DNA of 64,000 nucleotides from NCBI GenBank assembly GCA_025989215.1, contig JAPDNP010000005.1, forward strand, positions 293,275 through 357,274, written 5' to 3'. Of this stretch, positions 34,762 through 44,229 are shown piece by piece. The position numbers were made by a program, and so were the translations under genes. Numbering within the stretch: position 1 is the first letter of the stretch; each line of letters starts with the position of its first letter. This stretch comes from Neisseriaceae bacterium JH1-16. GTDB taxonomy: Bacteria; Pseudomonadota; Gammaproteobacteria; Burkholderiales; Chromobacteriaceae. The notes under the pieces were generated by a model. That model worked only from the letters and a program-made list of their open reading frames with translations. It made no database searches and was not told where the DNA came from.

Positions 34762-35451
34762 ATGAGCCTGTTCGCCCCGACGGTTTCGACCTCGTCCCCC
34801 TCCACTGCTACTGCGCTGCAAACGGGCTGGCGTGCCAGCGTACCGGCCGCGGCCGGCTTCGTCGCCGGGCTGAGCCGTGCCAAGACGGCGGCAGAACTTG
34901 CCCCCACGGCGGCAGAGGCTGCCGCCACGCCGCGCCGTCAGGCGCGCTCGCCGCTCGACATCGAGTCGCTGCCCACCCGCAACGGCGCCATCGACATGAC
35001 GGCGCTGCCGCAACGACTGGCCAGCGAGCTCAAGCGTTTTGCCGCCGACAGCAATAGCCAGCTGCGCGAACTGGGCGTGGCGATCCCACCGGCGGTGAAG
35101 TTGATGGCGGGGATGAACGGCGCGGTGTTGGTCGACGGCGATCACCCGGACAAGGCGCGCATCGAGCAGTTGTTCGCCGATAACGAGCAGCTGCGCAACC
35201 GCTTTATCCAGATCAGCAATGTCAGCAACGACATCCGTGCCTACCAGCTGTCGCAGCAGTCGCAACGCGATTACACCCGGCTGATGCAGAAGGGGGCGCT
35301 GGATCAGGTGAGCTGGTTGGTGGAGCGCACCAGCGGCGACATCCGCCAGCTGGCTAGCCGGGTGACGCTGGACGGCCAGGGCGGCAGCGTCAGCGTGTCC
35401 GGCGGCGGTACCACCCTCGACCCGACCGGTGTCGATCTGCGTCTGGCGTGA
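34762..35451 (+). CDS. hypothetical protein
   Basis: 229 residues with a strong ribosome site (AGGAGATAGT before ATG 34762) and an AT-rich promoter region. The N-terminal 60 residues are Ala/Thr/Ser-rich and low-complexity, and residues 75-200 look helical (LPQRLASELKRFAADSNSQLRELG). The end is glycine/serine-rich (GQGGSVSVSGGGTTLDPTG). There is no signal peptide or known motif. It may be a surface, flagellar or secreted accessory protein, but nothing supports a specific role. Confidence 0.6.
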   Translation: MSLFAPTVSTSSPSTATALQTGWRASVPAAAGFVAGLSRAKTAAELAPTAAEAAATPRRQARSPLDIESLPTRNGAIDMTALPQRLASELKRFAADSNSQLRELGVAIPPAVKLMAGMNGAVLVDGDHPDKARIEQLFADNEQLRNRFIQISNVSNDIRAYQLSQQSQRDYTRLMQKGALDQVSWLVERTSGDIRQLASRVTLDGQGGSVSVSGGGTTLDPTGVDLRLA

Positions 35452-35559
35452 TGGCGGCCCGGGCCGCTCGGAGTGGATTCATCGCTGGGTGAATGTCGCG
35501 TCACTCCGGGCGCCACGGTACGCCCCCGCGCAGCGGGGATGGATGAAGCGGAGTGTCGC

Positions 35560-36174
35560 TCAGGCCCGGCCGGCGGCGCGCGCCAGGAAGGCGTCGACCT
35601 TGGCGGCCGGCACCTTCTGCAGCTGACACAGCAGCGGGTGCGACACCTGGCGGAGCCCGTAATGGCTGGCCAGTCGCTCGTGAAGGTGGCCGAGCAGGTT
35701 GGCGGCCATTTCGGCGTCGGCCAGCGCTCGGTGCGCCTGGCCGGTGGCGGGCAGGCCGGCCCAGCGGGTCAGCGTGCCGAGCTTGTGGTTGGGCGCGTCG
35801 GGCAGCAGCCGGCGCGCCAGCAGCAGCGAGCAGGCGAACGGTTGCTGCCGCTCCCGGCCGATGCGGGCCAACTCGGCGTCCCAGAATTTCTGGTCGAAGG
35901 CGGCGTTGTGCGCCACCAGCGGCGCCGCGCCGACGAAGTCGGCCACCTCGGCCATCACCGTCGCCGCCGACGGCGCGCTCTTCAGCATCGCGGTGCTGAT
36001 GCCGGTGAGTTGCTCGATGAAGGCGGGCACCCGCACTCCGGCGTTCATCAGGCTCTGGTAACGGTCCACCACCCGGCCGTTTTCGACCAACACCGCGGCG
36101 ATCTCGGTCGCGCGGCAGTCGGCGCCGGGGCTGATGCCGGTGGTTTCAAAGTCGATGACGGCGATGCGTTCCAA
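35560..36174 (-). CDS. DEDDh 3'-5' exonuclease (DNA polymerase III epsilon-like)
   Basis: 204 residues. Exonuclease motif I is DFETTG (Asp8, Glu10), motif II is LVAHNAAFDQKFW and motif III HRALADAEMAANLL, giving the DEDDh metal site. It is shorter than DnaQ and lacks its C-terminal polymerase-binding tail, so it is a stand-alone proofreading or RNase T-like exonuclease. Transcribed away from dedA. Confidence 0.88.
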   Translation of the reverse strand: MERIAVIDFETTGISPGADCRATEIAAVLVENGRVVDRYQSLMNAGVRVPAFIEQLTGISTAMLKSAPSAATVMAEVADFVGAAPLVAHNAAFDQKFWDAELARIGRERQQPFACSLLLARRLLPDAPNHKLGTLTRWAGLPATGQAHRALADAEMAANLLGHLHERLASHYGLRQVSHPLLCQLQKVPAAKVDAFLARAAGRA

Positions 36175-36323
36175 GGCGGGACTCCAGAGGGTGACGGGGC
36201 GGCCGCCACCCTAACGCAAAGCGCGACGGCTGACCAGCGCCGCCCGTCCATCATCCGCCATGGCGCGGCGCCGCCGCTGCGCTACACTCGCGGCTTTTCG
36301 GCGCAGCGCAGCGAGTAGGACGG

Positions 36324-36977
36324 ATGAGCGTGAATGAGTGGCTGGGGGTGTTGAGCAACGAGCAGGCGTTGAACGCGCTAGTGGCGCACAACTGGCCGCT
36401 CGGCTGTGCGTTGATCGCGCTCTTGGTGTTCCTGGAGACCGGGCTGGTGCTGCTGCCCTTCCTGCCCGGCGACTCGATGCTGTTCGCCGCCGGCGCGGTG
36501 CTGGGTCTGGCCGGCTTGTCGCCGCTGTGGCCGGTGGCGCTGATCAGCGCGGCGGCGATTGCCGGTGACGGCGTCAACTACGCGATCGGCCGCTCGCGGC
36601 TAGGCCGGCTGTTCATCCGGCGCGGCTGGGTCAAGCCGGCGCACCTCGCCAAGACCCGCGCCTTTTTCGAGCGCTTCGGCGGGCCGACCGTGGTGATCGG
36701 CCGCTTCCTGCCGATCGTGCGCACCGTCGCGCCCTTCCTGTCCGGCCTCACCGCCATGCCGTGGCGGCGCTTCGCGCTGTATAACGCGCTGGGCGCGCTG
36801 CTGTGGGCCGGCGGGTTGATGCTGACCGGCTACTGGCTGGGCCAGAACGGCTGGGTGCGCCAGCATCTGGACTGGCTGTCGGTGGGGCTGATGCCGACCA
36901 CTTCGCTGCTGTGGCTGGCGGTGCCGCTGCTGCTACGCTGGCGGCGGAGCCGCGCCGCCCGGCTCGCGGCGGCCTGA
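36324..36977 (+). CDS. DedA-family membrane protein
   Basis: 217 residues with the DedA/SNARE-associated fold. LVFLETGLVLLPFLPGDSMLFAAGAV and RFLPIVRTVAPFLSGLTAMPWRRFALYNALGALLW carry the conserved acidic and arginine residues of the family. DedA proteins support inner-membrane homeostasis, probably by flipping undecaprenyl phosphate or phospholipids. Followed by the ABC exporter after about 100 bases. Confidence 0.92.
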   Translation: MSVNEWLGVLSNEQALNALVAHNWPLGCALIALLVFLETGLVLLPFLPGDSMLFAAGAVLGLAGLSPLWPVALISAAAIAGDGVNYAIGRSRLGRLFIRRGWVKPAHLAKTRAFFERFGGPTVVIGRFLPIVRTVAPFLSGLTAMPWRRFALYNALGALLWAGGLMLTGYWLGQNGWVRQHLDWLSVGLMPTTSLLWLAVPLLLRWRRSRAARLAAA

Positions 36978-37081
36978 TCCGACGGAACCAATGCAGGCGG
37001 ACGGCGCTCTGCCGTAGTATCGTGGAATAACGGCCCCGCGCCGCCTCCCATCGAACTTGGGTATCCCGTCCCGGAGTCAAA

Positions 37082-38893
37082 ATGCACTGGAATCAGGAAC
37101 TGTTAACGAGTGCCGTCTGGCTGGCCAAGGCCTACGGCATCACCATGGTGTTGTTCATCGCCGTCGGCTATCTGTTGGTGCGCTCCACGCTGTGGGGCAA
37201 GCAATTCTGGGCGCTGGCCGGTCCGTACTTCTCGCCCAAGCGCAGCTGGCAGCCGCTGGCGGTGATGGCGCTGATCCTGTTCATGACGCTGCTGGCGGTG
37301 CGCATCAGCGTGCTGATCTCCACCTGGTACAACGGCCTCTACTCGGCGCTGCAGAAGCTCGACGAGAACGCGTTCTGGGTCAGCCTGTCGATCTTCGCGG
37401 TGCTGGCCAGCGTGCACATCGTGCGCATCCTGCTCGACTACTACATCCAGCAGCGTTTCTCGATCCACTGGCGGGTGTGGCTCAACGAGCACCTGCTCTC
37501 CCGCTGGCTCGACAAGCAGGCCTACTACCGCAGCCAATATCTGGCCGACGTCGGCGACAACCCCGACCAGCGTATCCAACAGGACATCGCCAGCTTCGTG
37601 TCCAGCTCGCTGTCGCTGTCGATGGGCGTGGTCAACGCGATGGTGTCCACCTTCGCCTATACGATGATCCTGTGGGGCCTGTCCGGCGACGTGCACCTGT
37701 TCGGGCAGGTGATCCCGCGCGGCATGGTGTTCCTGGTCTACGTCTACGTGCTGATCGCCACGGTGATCGCGTTCAAGATCGGCCGCCCGCTGATCCGGCT
37801 GAACTTCCTCAACGAACGCTTCAACGCCGACTACCGTTACACCCTGGTGCGGGTGCGCGAATACGCCGAAAGCATCGCGTTCTACTGCGGCGAGAAGATC
37901 GAGGGCGCGCTGTTGCGCAACCGCTTCGGCCGGCTGATCGACAACGTCTGGCGCATCGTGTTCCGGTCGATGAAGTTCCAGGGCTTCAACCTGGTGGCCA
38001 GCCAGATCTCGGTGGTGTTTCCGATGATCATCCAGGCGCAGCGCTTCTTCACCAAGCAGATCAACCTCGGCGACCTGATGCAGACCTCGCAGGCCTTTGG
38101 CACGCTGCACGACAATCTGTCGTTCTTCCGCAGCGCCTACGACGACTTCGCCGGCTACCGCGCAGTGCTGAACCGTCTGTCCGGCTTCACCGACGCGATC
38201 GTCGACGCCAACGCGCTGCCGATCCCGGACGTGCGCGACGAAGGGCATCGCGTCGCACTCGAAGGGCTGACGGTGCGCACCCCGGCCAACACCGTGCTGC
38301 TCGAGGACCTGACGCTGAGCGTCGATCCGCACTCGCCGCTGCTGATCCGCGGCCGCTCCGGCGCCGGCAAGACCACGCTGCTACGCGCCATCGCCGGGCT
38401 GTGGCCGTACTGCGACGGCCGCATCGTGCGCCCGGCCGACCGGGTGCTGTTCCTGTCGCAGAAGCCCTACCTGCCGCTGGGCACGCTGCGCGACGCGCTG
38501 TACTACCCGGCATCGCCGGAGCGGGCCGACGACGAACACGCCAGTCGGGTGCTGGTCGACGTGCAGCTGGGGCATCTGAGCCATCGGCTCGACGACCCGG
38601 CCGACTGGGGTCACATCCTGTCGCTGGGCGAGCAGCAGCGTCTGGCGTTCGGCCGACTGCTGCTGGCCCGCCCGGTCGCAGCCTTCCTCGACGAGGCCAC
38701 CTCGGCGATGGACGAGGGCATGGAAGACGCGATGTACCGGCTGGTGCGCGAGCGGCTGACCGACACCATCTTGGTCAGCGTCGGCCACCGCAGCACGCTG
38801 CTGACCCACCACCCGCGCCAGCTGGAGCTGAGCGGCGAGGGGCGCTGGAAGGTCAGCGACAGTGTGGTGCCGGCGTTGCAGCCAGCGGGGTGA
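37082..38893 (+). CDS. ABC transporter, fused permease and ATPase (SbmA/BacA- and YddA-like)
   Basis: 603 residues. The N-terminal domain has about six helices of the SbmA/BacA-like fold (WYNGLYSALQKLDENAFW, RWRVWL-type loop HWRVWLNEHLLSRWLDKQAYYR). The C-terminal ATPase has Walker A GRSGAGKTT (424-432), signature LSLGEQQRLAFG and Walker B VAAFLDEATSAMD. Family members import peptides or vitamin B12-like compounds or act on very-long-chain acyl groups; the substrate here is unknown. A palindrome of uptake-like words follows the stop. Confidence 0.9.
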   Translation: MHWNQELLTSAVWLAKAYGITMVLFIAVGYLLVRSTLWGKQFWALAGPYFSPKRSWQPLAVMALILFMTLLAVRISVLISTWYNGLYSALQKLDENAFWVSLSIFAVLASVHIVRILLDYYIQQRFSIHWRVWLNEHLLSRWLDKQAYYRSQYLADVGDNPDQRIQQDIASFVSSSLSLSMGVVNAMVSTFAYTMILWGLSGDVHLFGQVIPRGMVFLVYVYVLIATVIAFKIGRPLIRLNFLNERFNADYRYTLVRVREYAESIAFYCGEKIEGALLRNRFGRLIDNVWRIVFRSMKFQGFNLVASQISVVFPMIIQAQRFFTKQINLGDLMQTSQAFGTLHDNLSFFRSAYDDFAGYRAVLNRLSGFTDAIVDANALPIPDVRDEGHRVALEGLTVRTPANTVLLEDLTLSVDPHSPLLIRGRSGAGKTTLLRAIAGLWPYCDGRIVRPADRVLFLSQKPYLPLGTLRDALYYPASPERADDEHASRVLVDVQLGHLSHRLDDPADWGHILSLGEQQRLAFGRLLLARPVAAFLDEATSAMDEGMEDAMYRLVRERLTDTILVSVGHRSTLLTHHPRQLELSGEGRWKVSDSVVPALQPAG

Positions 38894-38900
38894 TACCTGG

Positions 38901-38920
38901 TTCGGCCAAGGTTGGCCGAA
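38901..38920. repeat. inverted pair of TTCGGCCAA words
   Basis: TTCGGCCAA and TTGGCCGAA face each other with two bases between, 7 bases after the ABC gene's stop. An efficient terminator follows 40 bases on, so this pair is probably not needed for termination. Confidence 0.7.
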
Positions 38921-38962
38921 TGTCGAGTCGTGTGACGGGTTGAGCCGTGACGCAGCAGGAAA

Positions 38963-38987
38963 GGCGCGAGAAATCGCGCTTTTTTTA
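38963..38987 (+). terminator. terminator of the ABC transporter gene
   Basis: Stem GCGCGA/TCGCGC with a GAAA tetraloop and seven T. Confidence 0.9.
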
Positions 38988-39024
38988 TTGGTGCTCAGGA
39001 ACGTGGATTGGTGGGGGTCTTTGT

Positions 39025-39762
39025 TTCGACCAACGTAAGTGGGGATTGGGGCAGCGCCGGTCCCGCCCGGCGGGGCGGAGTACTTTCTTTTGCGTCGCCA
39101 AAAGAAAGTACTCAAAGAAAAGGCGACCCCACGACGCCGGCCCGCTTTGCGGGCTGCCCTGCGGGCGCCACGGCCAACGGGCGGCTGCGCAACTCGCGCC
39201 GACTACGTCGGCACTCGGACAGTGCTCGCCGACATCCCCCGTTGACCGCGCCGTCCTCGGCGGCGTCGAAGGGGATGGGGTGCTTACCGGCAGCAGTAGT
39301 GAATAAGACGAGGTAAAGCAAATCAACGGATCCCCGTCACTGTTGTCTGCTGTGGATAAAATGGTCGATTAGCACTTATCTGTGGATAAGGTAGAGGGTT
39401 GGCCGAACGCCTACTTTAGCCATCCATTTAGTCGAGCCTGTTCGGTCAACCTTGATGCCCAGCCGATTGAGCGCCCCACACATCCCAACCACCAGAGACG
39501 TCGCAATCCTCCTGCCCCTCCCCTTTGCGCTGCCGAGCGATCGTCAAGCGGACAGGTTTTAAGCCGCCGCTTGTTCGAGCGGGCGGACGTTAGCCGCTCG
39601 CGAGTTCGGCGGCGCCTGGCCGCTTGGCAGGCGCGAGGGAAGCCGAAGGCCAGTGCATTGGGGTCGTCTTTCTTTGGGTACTTTCTTTGACGAAGCAAAG
39701 AAAGTACCTCGCCTGTCGGGCGAGACCGACAAAGGCACCGCTCACACCCAAAGTTGACCGAA
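39025..39762 (+). repeat. DnaA-box repeat element, copy 5
   Basis: Arm A starts with a diverged word (TTCGACCAACG), then CGGTCCCGCCCGGCGGGGCGG, the TACTTTCTTTTG hairpin, GGCGACCCCACGACGCC and GGCGTCGAAGGGG. The box pair is at 39351-39389, followed by TTGGCCGAACG. Inverse arm B (about 39515-39762) ends in a diverged TTGACCGAA. It lies between the convergent ABC exporter and rtcB. Outer words are mutated at both ends, while the box pair is intact. Confidence 0.86.
39351..39389 (+). promoter_or_regulatory. paired DnaA-box-like 9-mers (copy 5)
   Basis: TGTGGATAA at 39351-39359 and 39381-39389, both exact, direct repeat, 30-bp pitch. Confidence 0.7.
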
Positions 39763-39804
39763 TGGCGTGATGGGTACGAGTGCGTGCTCTTTTAACCACC
39801 GATG

Positions 39805-39990
39805 AGCTCCAGCCATTGCACGTTCGAGTGCCGCGACGTTAGCGTCTGACTGCTTGGCAGGCGTGTGGGAGGGCACAAGCCAGCGCATCGGGGGCGTCGG
39901 CTTACTGCTGTCTTGGCGAAGCAAGACAACGAAGTTGCTGCGCAGCTAACAGTGAGCAGCCCCGCCGGTGGGACCGGCGCTATAACGGCC
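39805..39990 (+). repeat. degenerate fragment of the repeat arm
   Basis: GTTCGAGTGCCGCGACGTTAG, GCTTGGCAGGCG and CTTGGCGAAGCAAGA match scattered parts of arm B. Order is kept but long pieces are missing and the hairpin is damaged. It directly abuts the 3' end of rtcB and looks like an old, decayed copy. Confidence 0.6.
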
Positions 39991-39991
39991 C

Positions 39992-41221
<1,230 letters not shown>

Positions 41222-41315
41222 GCCCTATCCTCCCTCGCGCAGTGCGCTCCCACCCCTGTATTAGCCCGTGGCGGAGCGGCCGGGGCCGCCGCGCGACAGA
41301 CGAGCGGGCAAGCAA

Positions 41316-41366
41316 AACGCCGCTCCGGAAGCCGGCCTTTCGGCCAACCCGCGGTAGCGGCGTTGG
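41316..41366 (-). terminator. terminator of the first Asr-like gene
   Basis: Outer stem AACGCCGCT/AGCGGCGTT enclosing a GC-rich inner hairpin that includes a TTCGGCCAA word, then TTTTGCTT on the minus strand. Lies 36 bases after the gene. Confidence 0.65.
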
Positions 41367-41401
41367 GGTGGTGGGAGCCGGGGCTCCCGCCATGTTCGCG
41401 C

Positions 41402-41779
41402 TTACTTGGCGTAGTGCTTGTGGTGGTGTTTGCGATGGTGGTGCTTCTTGTAAGCCTGGGCTTTCTGAGCGGCGGCGGAAGCGGCCGGTTTCTTGGCGGC
41501 CTTGTGGCTCGGCTTGGCGGCGGCCTTGTGTTTCACGGCCGGGGCCGAAGCCTCTTTCTTGGCGGCCTGGGCCTTCTGCGCGGCGGCCGAAGCGGCCTTC
41601 TTGGCGTGATGCTTGTGGTGCTTATGGGTCTTGTGATGCTTGGCGGCCGGAGCGGAAGCGGCCGGGGCCGAGGCGGCGACTTTCACCGGGGCGGCAGCCG
41701 GTTTGGCATCAGCGGCAAAGCCGGCAGCGGAAGCCAGACCGAACACAGCGGACAGGGCGATCAGGGTCAGTTTTTTCAT
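41402..41779 (-). CDS. asr: acid-shock protein, Asr-like (copy 1)
   Basis: 125 residues. The signal peptide (MKKLTLIALSAVFGLASAAGFAAD) is followed by a highly basic Ala/Lys/His-rich tail with the repeated unit AAQKAQAAKK and histidine clusters (KHHKTHKHHKHHAKK, KKHHHRKHHHKHYAK). E. coli Asr has the same signal-plus-AQKAQAAKKHHK design and is exported at acid pH, where its basic tail is thought to protect periplasmic proteins. ATG 41779 begins the signal; the frame upstream is leader. The gene shares promoter region and signal sequence with two paralogues at 46.9 and 49.7 kb. Confidence 0.85.
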   Translation of the reverse strand: MKKLTLIALSAVFGLASAAGFAADAKPAAAPVKVAASAPAASAPAAKHHKTHKHHKHHAKKAASAAAQKAQAAKKEASAPAVKHKAAAKPSHKAAKKPAASAAAQKAQAYKKHHHRKHHHKHYAK

Positions 41780-41884
41780 GATGGTTACCTCGTCGTAGGG
41801 TTTTGTATCTCGGTGTGGCGTCGTTGTCGGCGCGTCCTTGAGGTGAATACTACGAAGCAGCCAGGGCAGCGTCTGTGTGGCAAA

Positions 41885-41900
41885 GGTAAGGGGATGTAAC
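41885..41900 (-). promoter_or_regulatory. direct-repeat regulator site before asr copy 1
   Basis: On the minus strand GTTACATCCCCTTACC, the same GTTACAnnnCCTTACC pattern found at the same distance before the other two asr genes. Half-sites one helical turn apart fit an OmpR/RstA-type response regulator; E. coli asr is controlled by RstA. Confidence 0.5.
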
Positions 41901-41955
41901 GCCGTGTTCGGCCAAGGCCAACCGATGGATAGGTCCGTGAGCAACCGTGCTCGCG

Positions 41956-41986
41956 TAAAAAATGCCAGCCTGGGTCAGGCTGGCAT
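41956..41986 (-). terminator. terminator of the lipoprotein trio
   Basis: Stem ATGCCAGCCT/AGGCTGGCAT, loop of five, then six T on the minus strand; 28 bases after the last gene of the csgG-family operon. Confidence 0.9.
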
Positions 41987-42013
41987 GGTGGTGGCTTGCG
42001 GGACAGCGAGCAA

Positions 42014-42676
42014 TCAGTCGGTGCCGTAAACCGGCGAGTGCGGACCGTACAGGATGCCGTTCGGCCGGCCAGCCGCCAGCAGGCGCTGGCTGGTCGTCCC
42101 GGCCACGGAATGGCCGGCATCGCTGACGTTGTTGACGATCTGCTTGATGGCCGCCGCGACCAACGTGCCGATCAGCCCGCCGCCGGAGTTGTTGCCCCCC
42201 TCGTTGTTGGAGGCGGACGCGGAGCCGGTCCACAGGGTGGCCCCGGTTTTCAGATCCAGCAGCTTGGCATTGGCCGATACCGTGGTGACGCTGTCGAACA
42301 CGGTGTAGGTGGTGCCGTACTTGGATACCGTCACATACAGCGCGGCGTCCGCCCCGAAGATCTCTCGCAGCTTGGCCGGCGGGACGGCGTGGATGTCGCC
42401 GGCGGTGGTCAGCCCGTTCTGCTTGAAGGTCTCGTCGACCAGGGTTACCGGCAGCACGTAATAGCCCGCTTCGGCCAACGGATAGGTCATTTGCGACAGC
42501 ATGCTGTAAGTCGCCTTGACGTCGGGCGACTCGTTCAGCGGCGGCAGCACCAGGATCGAGCGTGGGCGGCTTTGCTTGAAGGCCGCGTAATCGTAGTTCG
42601 CGCGGGTACCGGCGCAGCCCACGACCAGCAGGACCAGCGACAGACAGGCCAGTCGTTTCAGTAGCTTGTTCATCAT
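42014..42676 (-). CDS. lipoprotein, DUF799/GNA1162 family
   Basis: 220 residues with a lipoprotein signal (LACLSLVLLVVGCAG, lipidation cysteine at about residue 21). The mature domain, starting SILVLPPLNESPDVKATYSML, is the GNA1162 (DUF799) fold, which is related to the TolB N-terminal/CsgG-like domain. It is third in a three-gene operon with a DUF4810 lipoprotein and a CsgG-like lipoprotein, a set conserved in many Gram-negatives. The three probably form an outer-membrane-associated complex; the function is not established. Glycine/asparagine-rich stretch near residue 165. Confidence 0.85.
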   Translation of the reverse strand: MMNKLLKRLACLSLVLLVVGCAGTRANYDYAAFKQSRPRSILVLPPLNESPDVKATYSMLSQMTYPLAEAGYYVLPVTLVDETFKQNGLTTAGDIHAVPPAKLREIFGADAALYVTVSKYGTTYTVFDSVTTVSANAKLLDLKTGATLWTGSASASNNEGGNNSGGGLIGTLVAAAIKQIVNNVSDAGHSVAGTTSQRLLAAGRPNGILYGPHSPVYGTD

Positions 42677-42677
42677 C

Positions 42678-43049
42678 TCAACCCTCGCGCTTCTTGTATT
42701 TTTTCAGCAGGAAATCCATGTAGGGCGTCGATTCCGGGAACAGTTCTTTCTCTGTCTGGAATTGCTGCACCATCTGATCGTCCTTGCCAATGGCCGCATA
42801 CAACAGGCCAAGGTGAGCGTGATACCCTGGAGGCGGCATGTTTCCCTTCGCACGAATCTTCTGCAGATCCTGCTCCAGTACCGTGATCTGTTCCGCGTTG
42901 CCCTGTCCCTTGAAGTACTCGTACACCTGCGGCTGGTAGCCTTCCCACTGATACAGGGTCTTGGGCGGGGTGCTGCACCCCGCCAGCAATACCGCGCTGA
43001 ACAGGGCCAGGGTTAAAACGCGACGTTCTGACATTCTGTTTTTCTTCAT
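42678..43049 (-). CDS. lipoprotein, DUF4810 family
   Basis: 123 residues, lipoprotein signal ending LLAGCS (Cys about residue 25), then TLYQWEGYQPQVYEYFKGQG, typical of DUF4810. The rest is helical and TPR-like (GYHAHLGLLYAAIGKDDQMVQQFQTEKELFPES). An alternative ATG five codons in would give a tidier signal peptide. Its stop is one base from the start of the DUF799 gene's frame and 25 bases follow the CsgG gene, so translation is tightly coupled. Confidence 0.85.
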   Translation of the reverse strand: MKKNRMSERRVLTLALFSAVLLAGCSTPPKTLYQWEGYQPQVYEYFKGQGNAEQITVLEQDLQKIRAKGNMPPPGYHAHLGLLYAAIGKDDQMVQQFQTEKELFPESTPYMDFLLKKYKKREG

Positions 43050-43074
43050 ATTGTTTTTGCGTTGCTGTTTATTG

Positions 43075-43752
43075 TTATTTGCCCGGCTGCCATGCGCCGG
43101 AGTCGATGCCCGCGACCAGATTGTTGATGGCCTCACGGATCGCCAGGTCGAGCACCTTGCCGTTCAGGGTCGAGTCGTAGCTGGCCGTTCCACCAAAACC
43201 GATGATCTCCCGGTTGGACAGGCTGTATTCGCCGGCGCCCTGGCTGGAGTACACCACTTCGGAGGTGCGGATGTTGACGATGTTCAGGTTGACCTTGGCG
43301 TAGGCGGTTTGCGCTTTGCCGCGGCCCAGCAGGCCGAACAACTGGTTATCCCCCACTTCCTTGCGGCCAAACTCGGTGACATCGCCGGTCACGACAAAGT
43401 CGGCCCCCTTGATGGCTTGCGCTTGTTTCTTGAACGCGGCTTCCTGCTGGATCTCACCCAGGTTGTCCCGGTCCAGCACATTGAAGCGGTTGGTCTGCTG
43501 CATGTGAGTGATCAGGATGGTCTTGGCTTGTCCCCCCAGGCGATCCACGCCATCGGAAAAGATGCCGCGCATATAGCTTGAGCGGTTATCGAATTTGCCA
43601 ACTGCAATCAGGGTGCGTGGGCCGTTATAGGGCTTGGCGGCACTTGCCACCTTCGGTGCCTCCAGGGTGCGAGAGCTTTCGGTGGCGCAGCCCCCCAGCA
43701 TGGCCAGCACCGTCATGGCGGCGAGCAGGGGCGTCGTTCTAACTTGTTTCAC
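43075..43752 (-). CDS. CsgG/HfaB-family lipoprotein
   Basis: 225 residues from GTG 43752, which has GGAG eight bases upstream; an ATG at 43773 is possible but lacks a site. Lipoprotein signal ending MLGGCAT. The CsgG-family domain shows TLIAVGKFDNRSSYMRGIF, LITHMQQTNRFNVLDRDNLGEIQQE and GADFVVTGDVTEFG. In curli systems CsgG makes an outer-membrane pore, but here no curlin genes are present. First gene of the lipoprotein trio. A low-GC promoter region precedes it. Confidence 0.87.
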   Translation of the reverse strand: MKQVRTTPLLAAMTVLAMLGGCATESSRTLEAPKVASAAKPYNGPRTLIAVGKFDNRSSYMRGIFSDGVDRLGGQAKTILITHMQQTNRFNVLDRDNLGEIQQEAAFKKQAQAIKGADFVVTGDVTEFGRKEVGDNQLFGLLGRGKAQTAYAKVNLNIVNIRTSEVVYSSQGAGEYSLSNREIIGFGGTASYDSTLNGKVLDLAIREAINNLVAGIDSGAWQPGK

Positions 43753-44229
43753 GCGTCGATCTCCAAATGACACCCATAGAACGGGTGAAAAAGAACAAGA
43801 TCATACCTAAGCGGTTAATGACAATAAACTTTATGAAATAAGCGAAAAGTGCTTTCTGGCTATCTTGAACGTCTAAGTTTTTGTATTGACTGGTAAATGG
43901 ATTGCAGTCAGAAGACGTGGGATTTATTGCACTAGCTGTTAAATGCACAAGGCATTCCATTCGAGCACGGCTCGGGCGAGGGGGCGCATCAGCCTGGGCG
44001 AGCAGCGCTCTATCACGAGTGGGAGGCGAGGCAAGCCCTGCGCAGGGGGCTGTAGACCAACTTACCGGCGCACTGTTGGTCGGGGCCGCTTCGCGATGCA
44101 CCGCCAACGCAGGACCCTCAAAATCCAATTGGCATATTTTCTGTATTTAATATACTTTTGCCATTCGCCAGGGCGGCCACGAGCGGCCCGTGGTAGAGGA
44201 ATACACATCCAATAAAAGAGGGAAACAAT
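43753..44229. other. divergent intergenic region
   Basis: About 480 bases between the CsgG-like gene and the M3 peptidase gene. 43770-43930 is AT-rich and likely carries the promoter of the lipoprotein operon. 43950-44110 is GC-rich with no credible ORF or ribosome site. 44120-44165 is AT-rich again (CATATTTTCTGTATTTAATA) and probably carries the promoter of the peptidase gene. No repeats recognised. Confidence 0.5.

Noticed and set aside
37057-38943. A 628-codon ORF overlapping the ABC transporter in another frame
   Set aside because: Arginine/alanine-rich shadow; the real frame has Walker A, signature and Walker B motifs and its own start at 37082.
3749-39389. The DnaA-like boxes as a chromosomal origin
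   Set aside because: Each site has only two boxes, no adjacent AT-rich unwinding block, and no dnaA, dnaN, gyrB, rpmH or parAB neighbourhood. Five equal sites over 36 kb do not look like oriC.
43902-44215. Short ORFs between the CsgG-like gene and the M3 peptidase gene
   Set aside because: Weak codon signal, no ribosome sites, and they cross the AT-rich promoter regions of both divergent genes.
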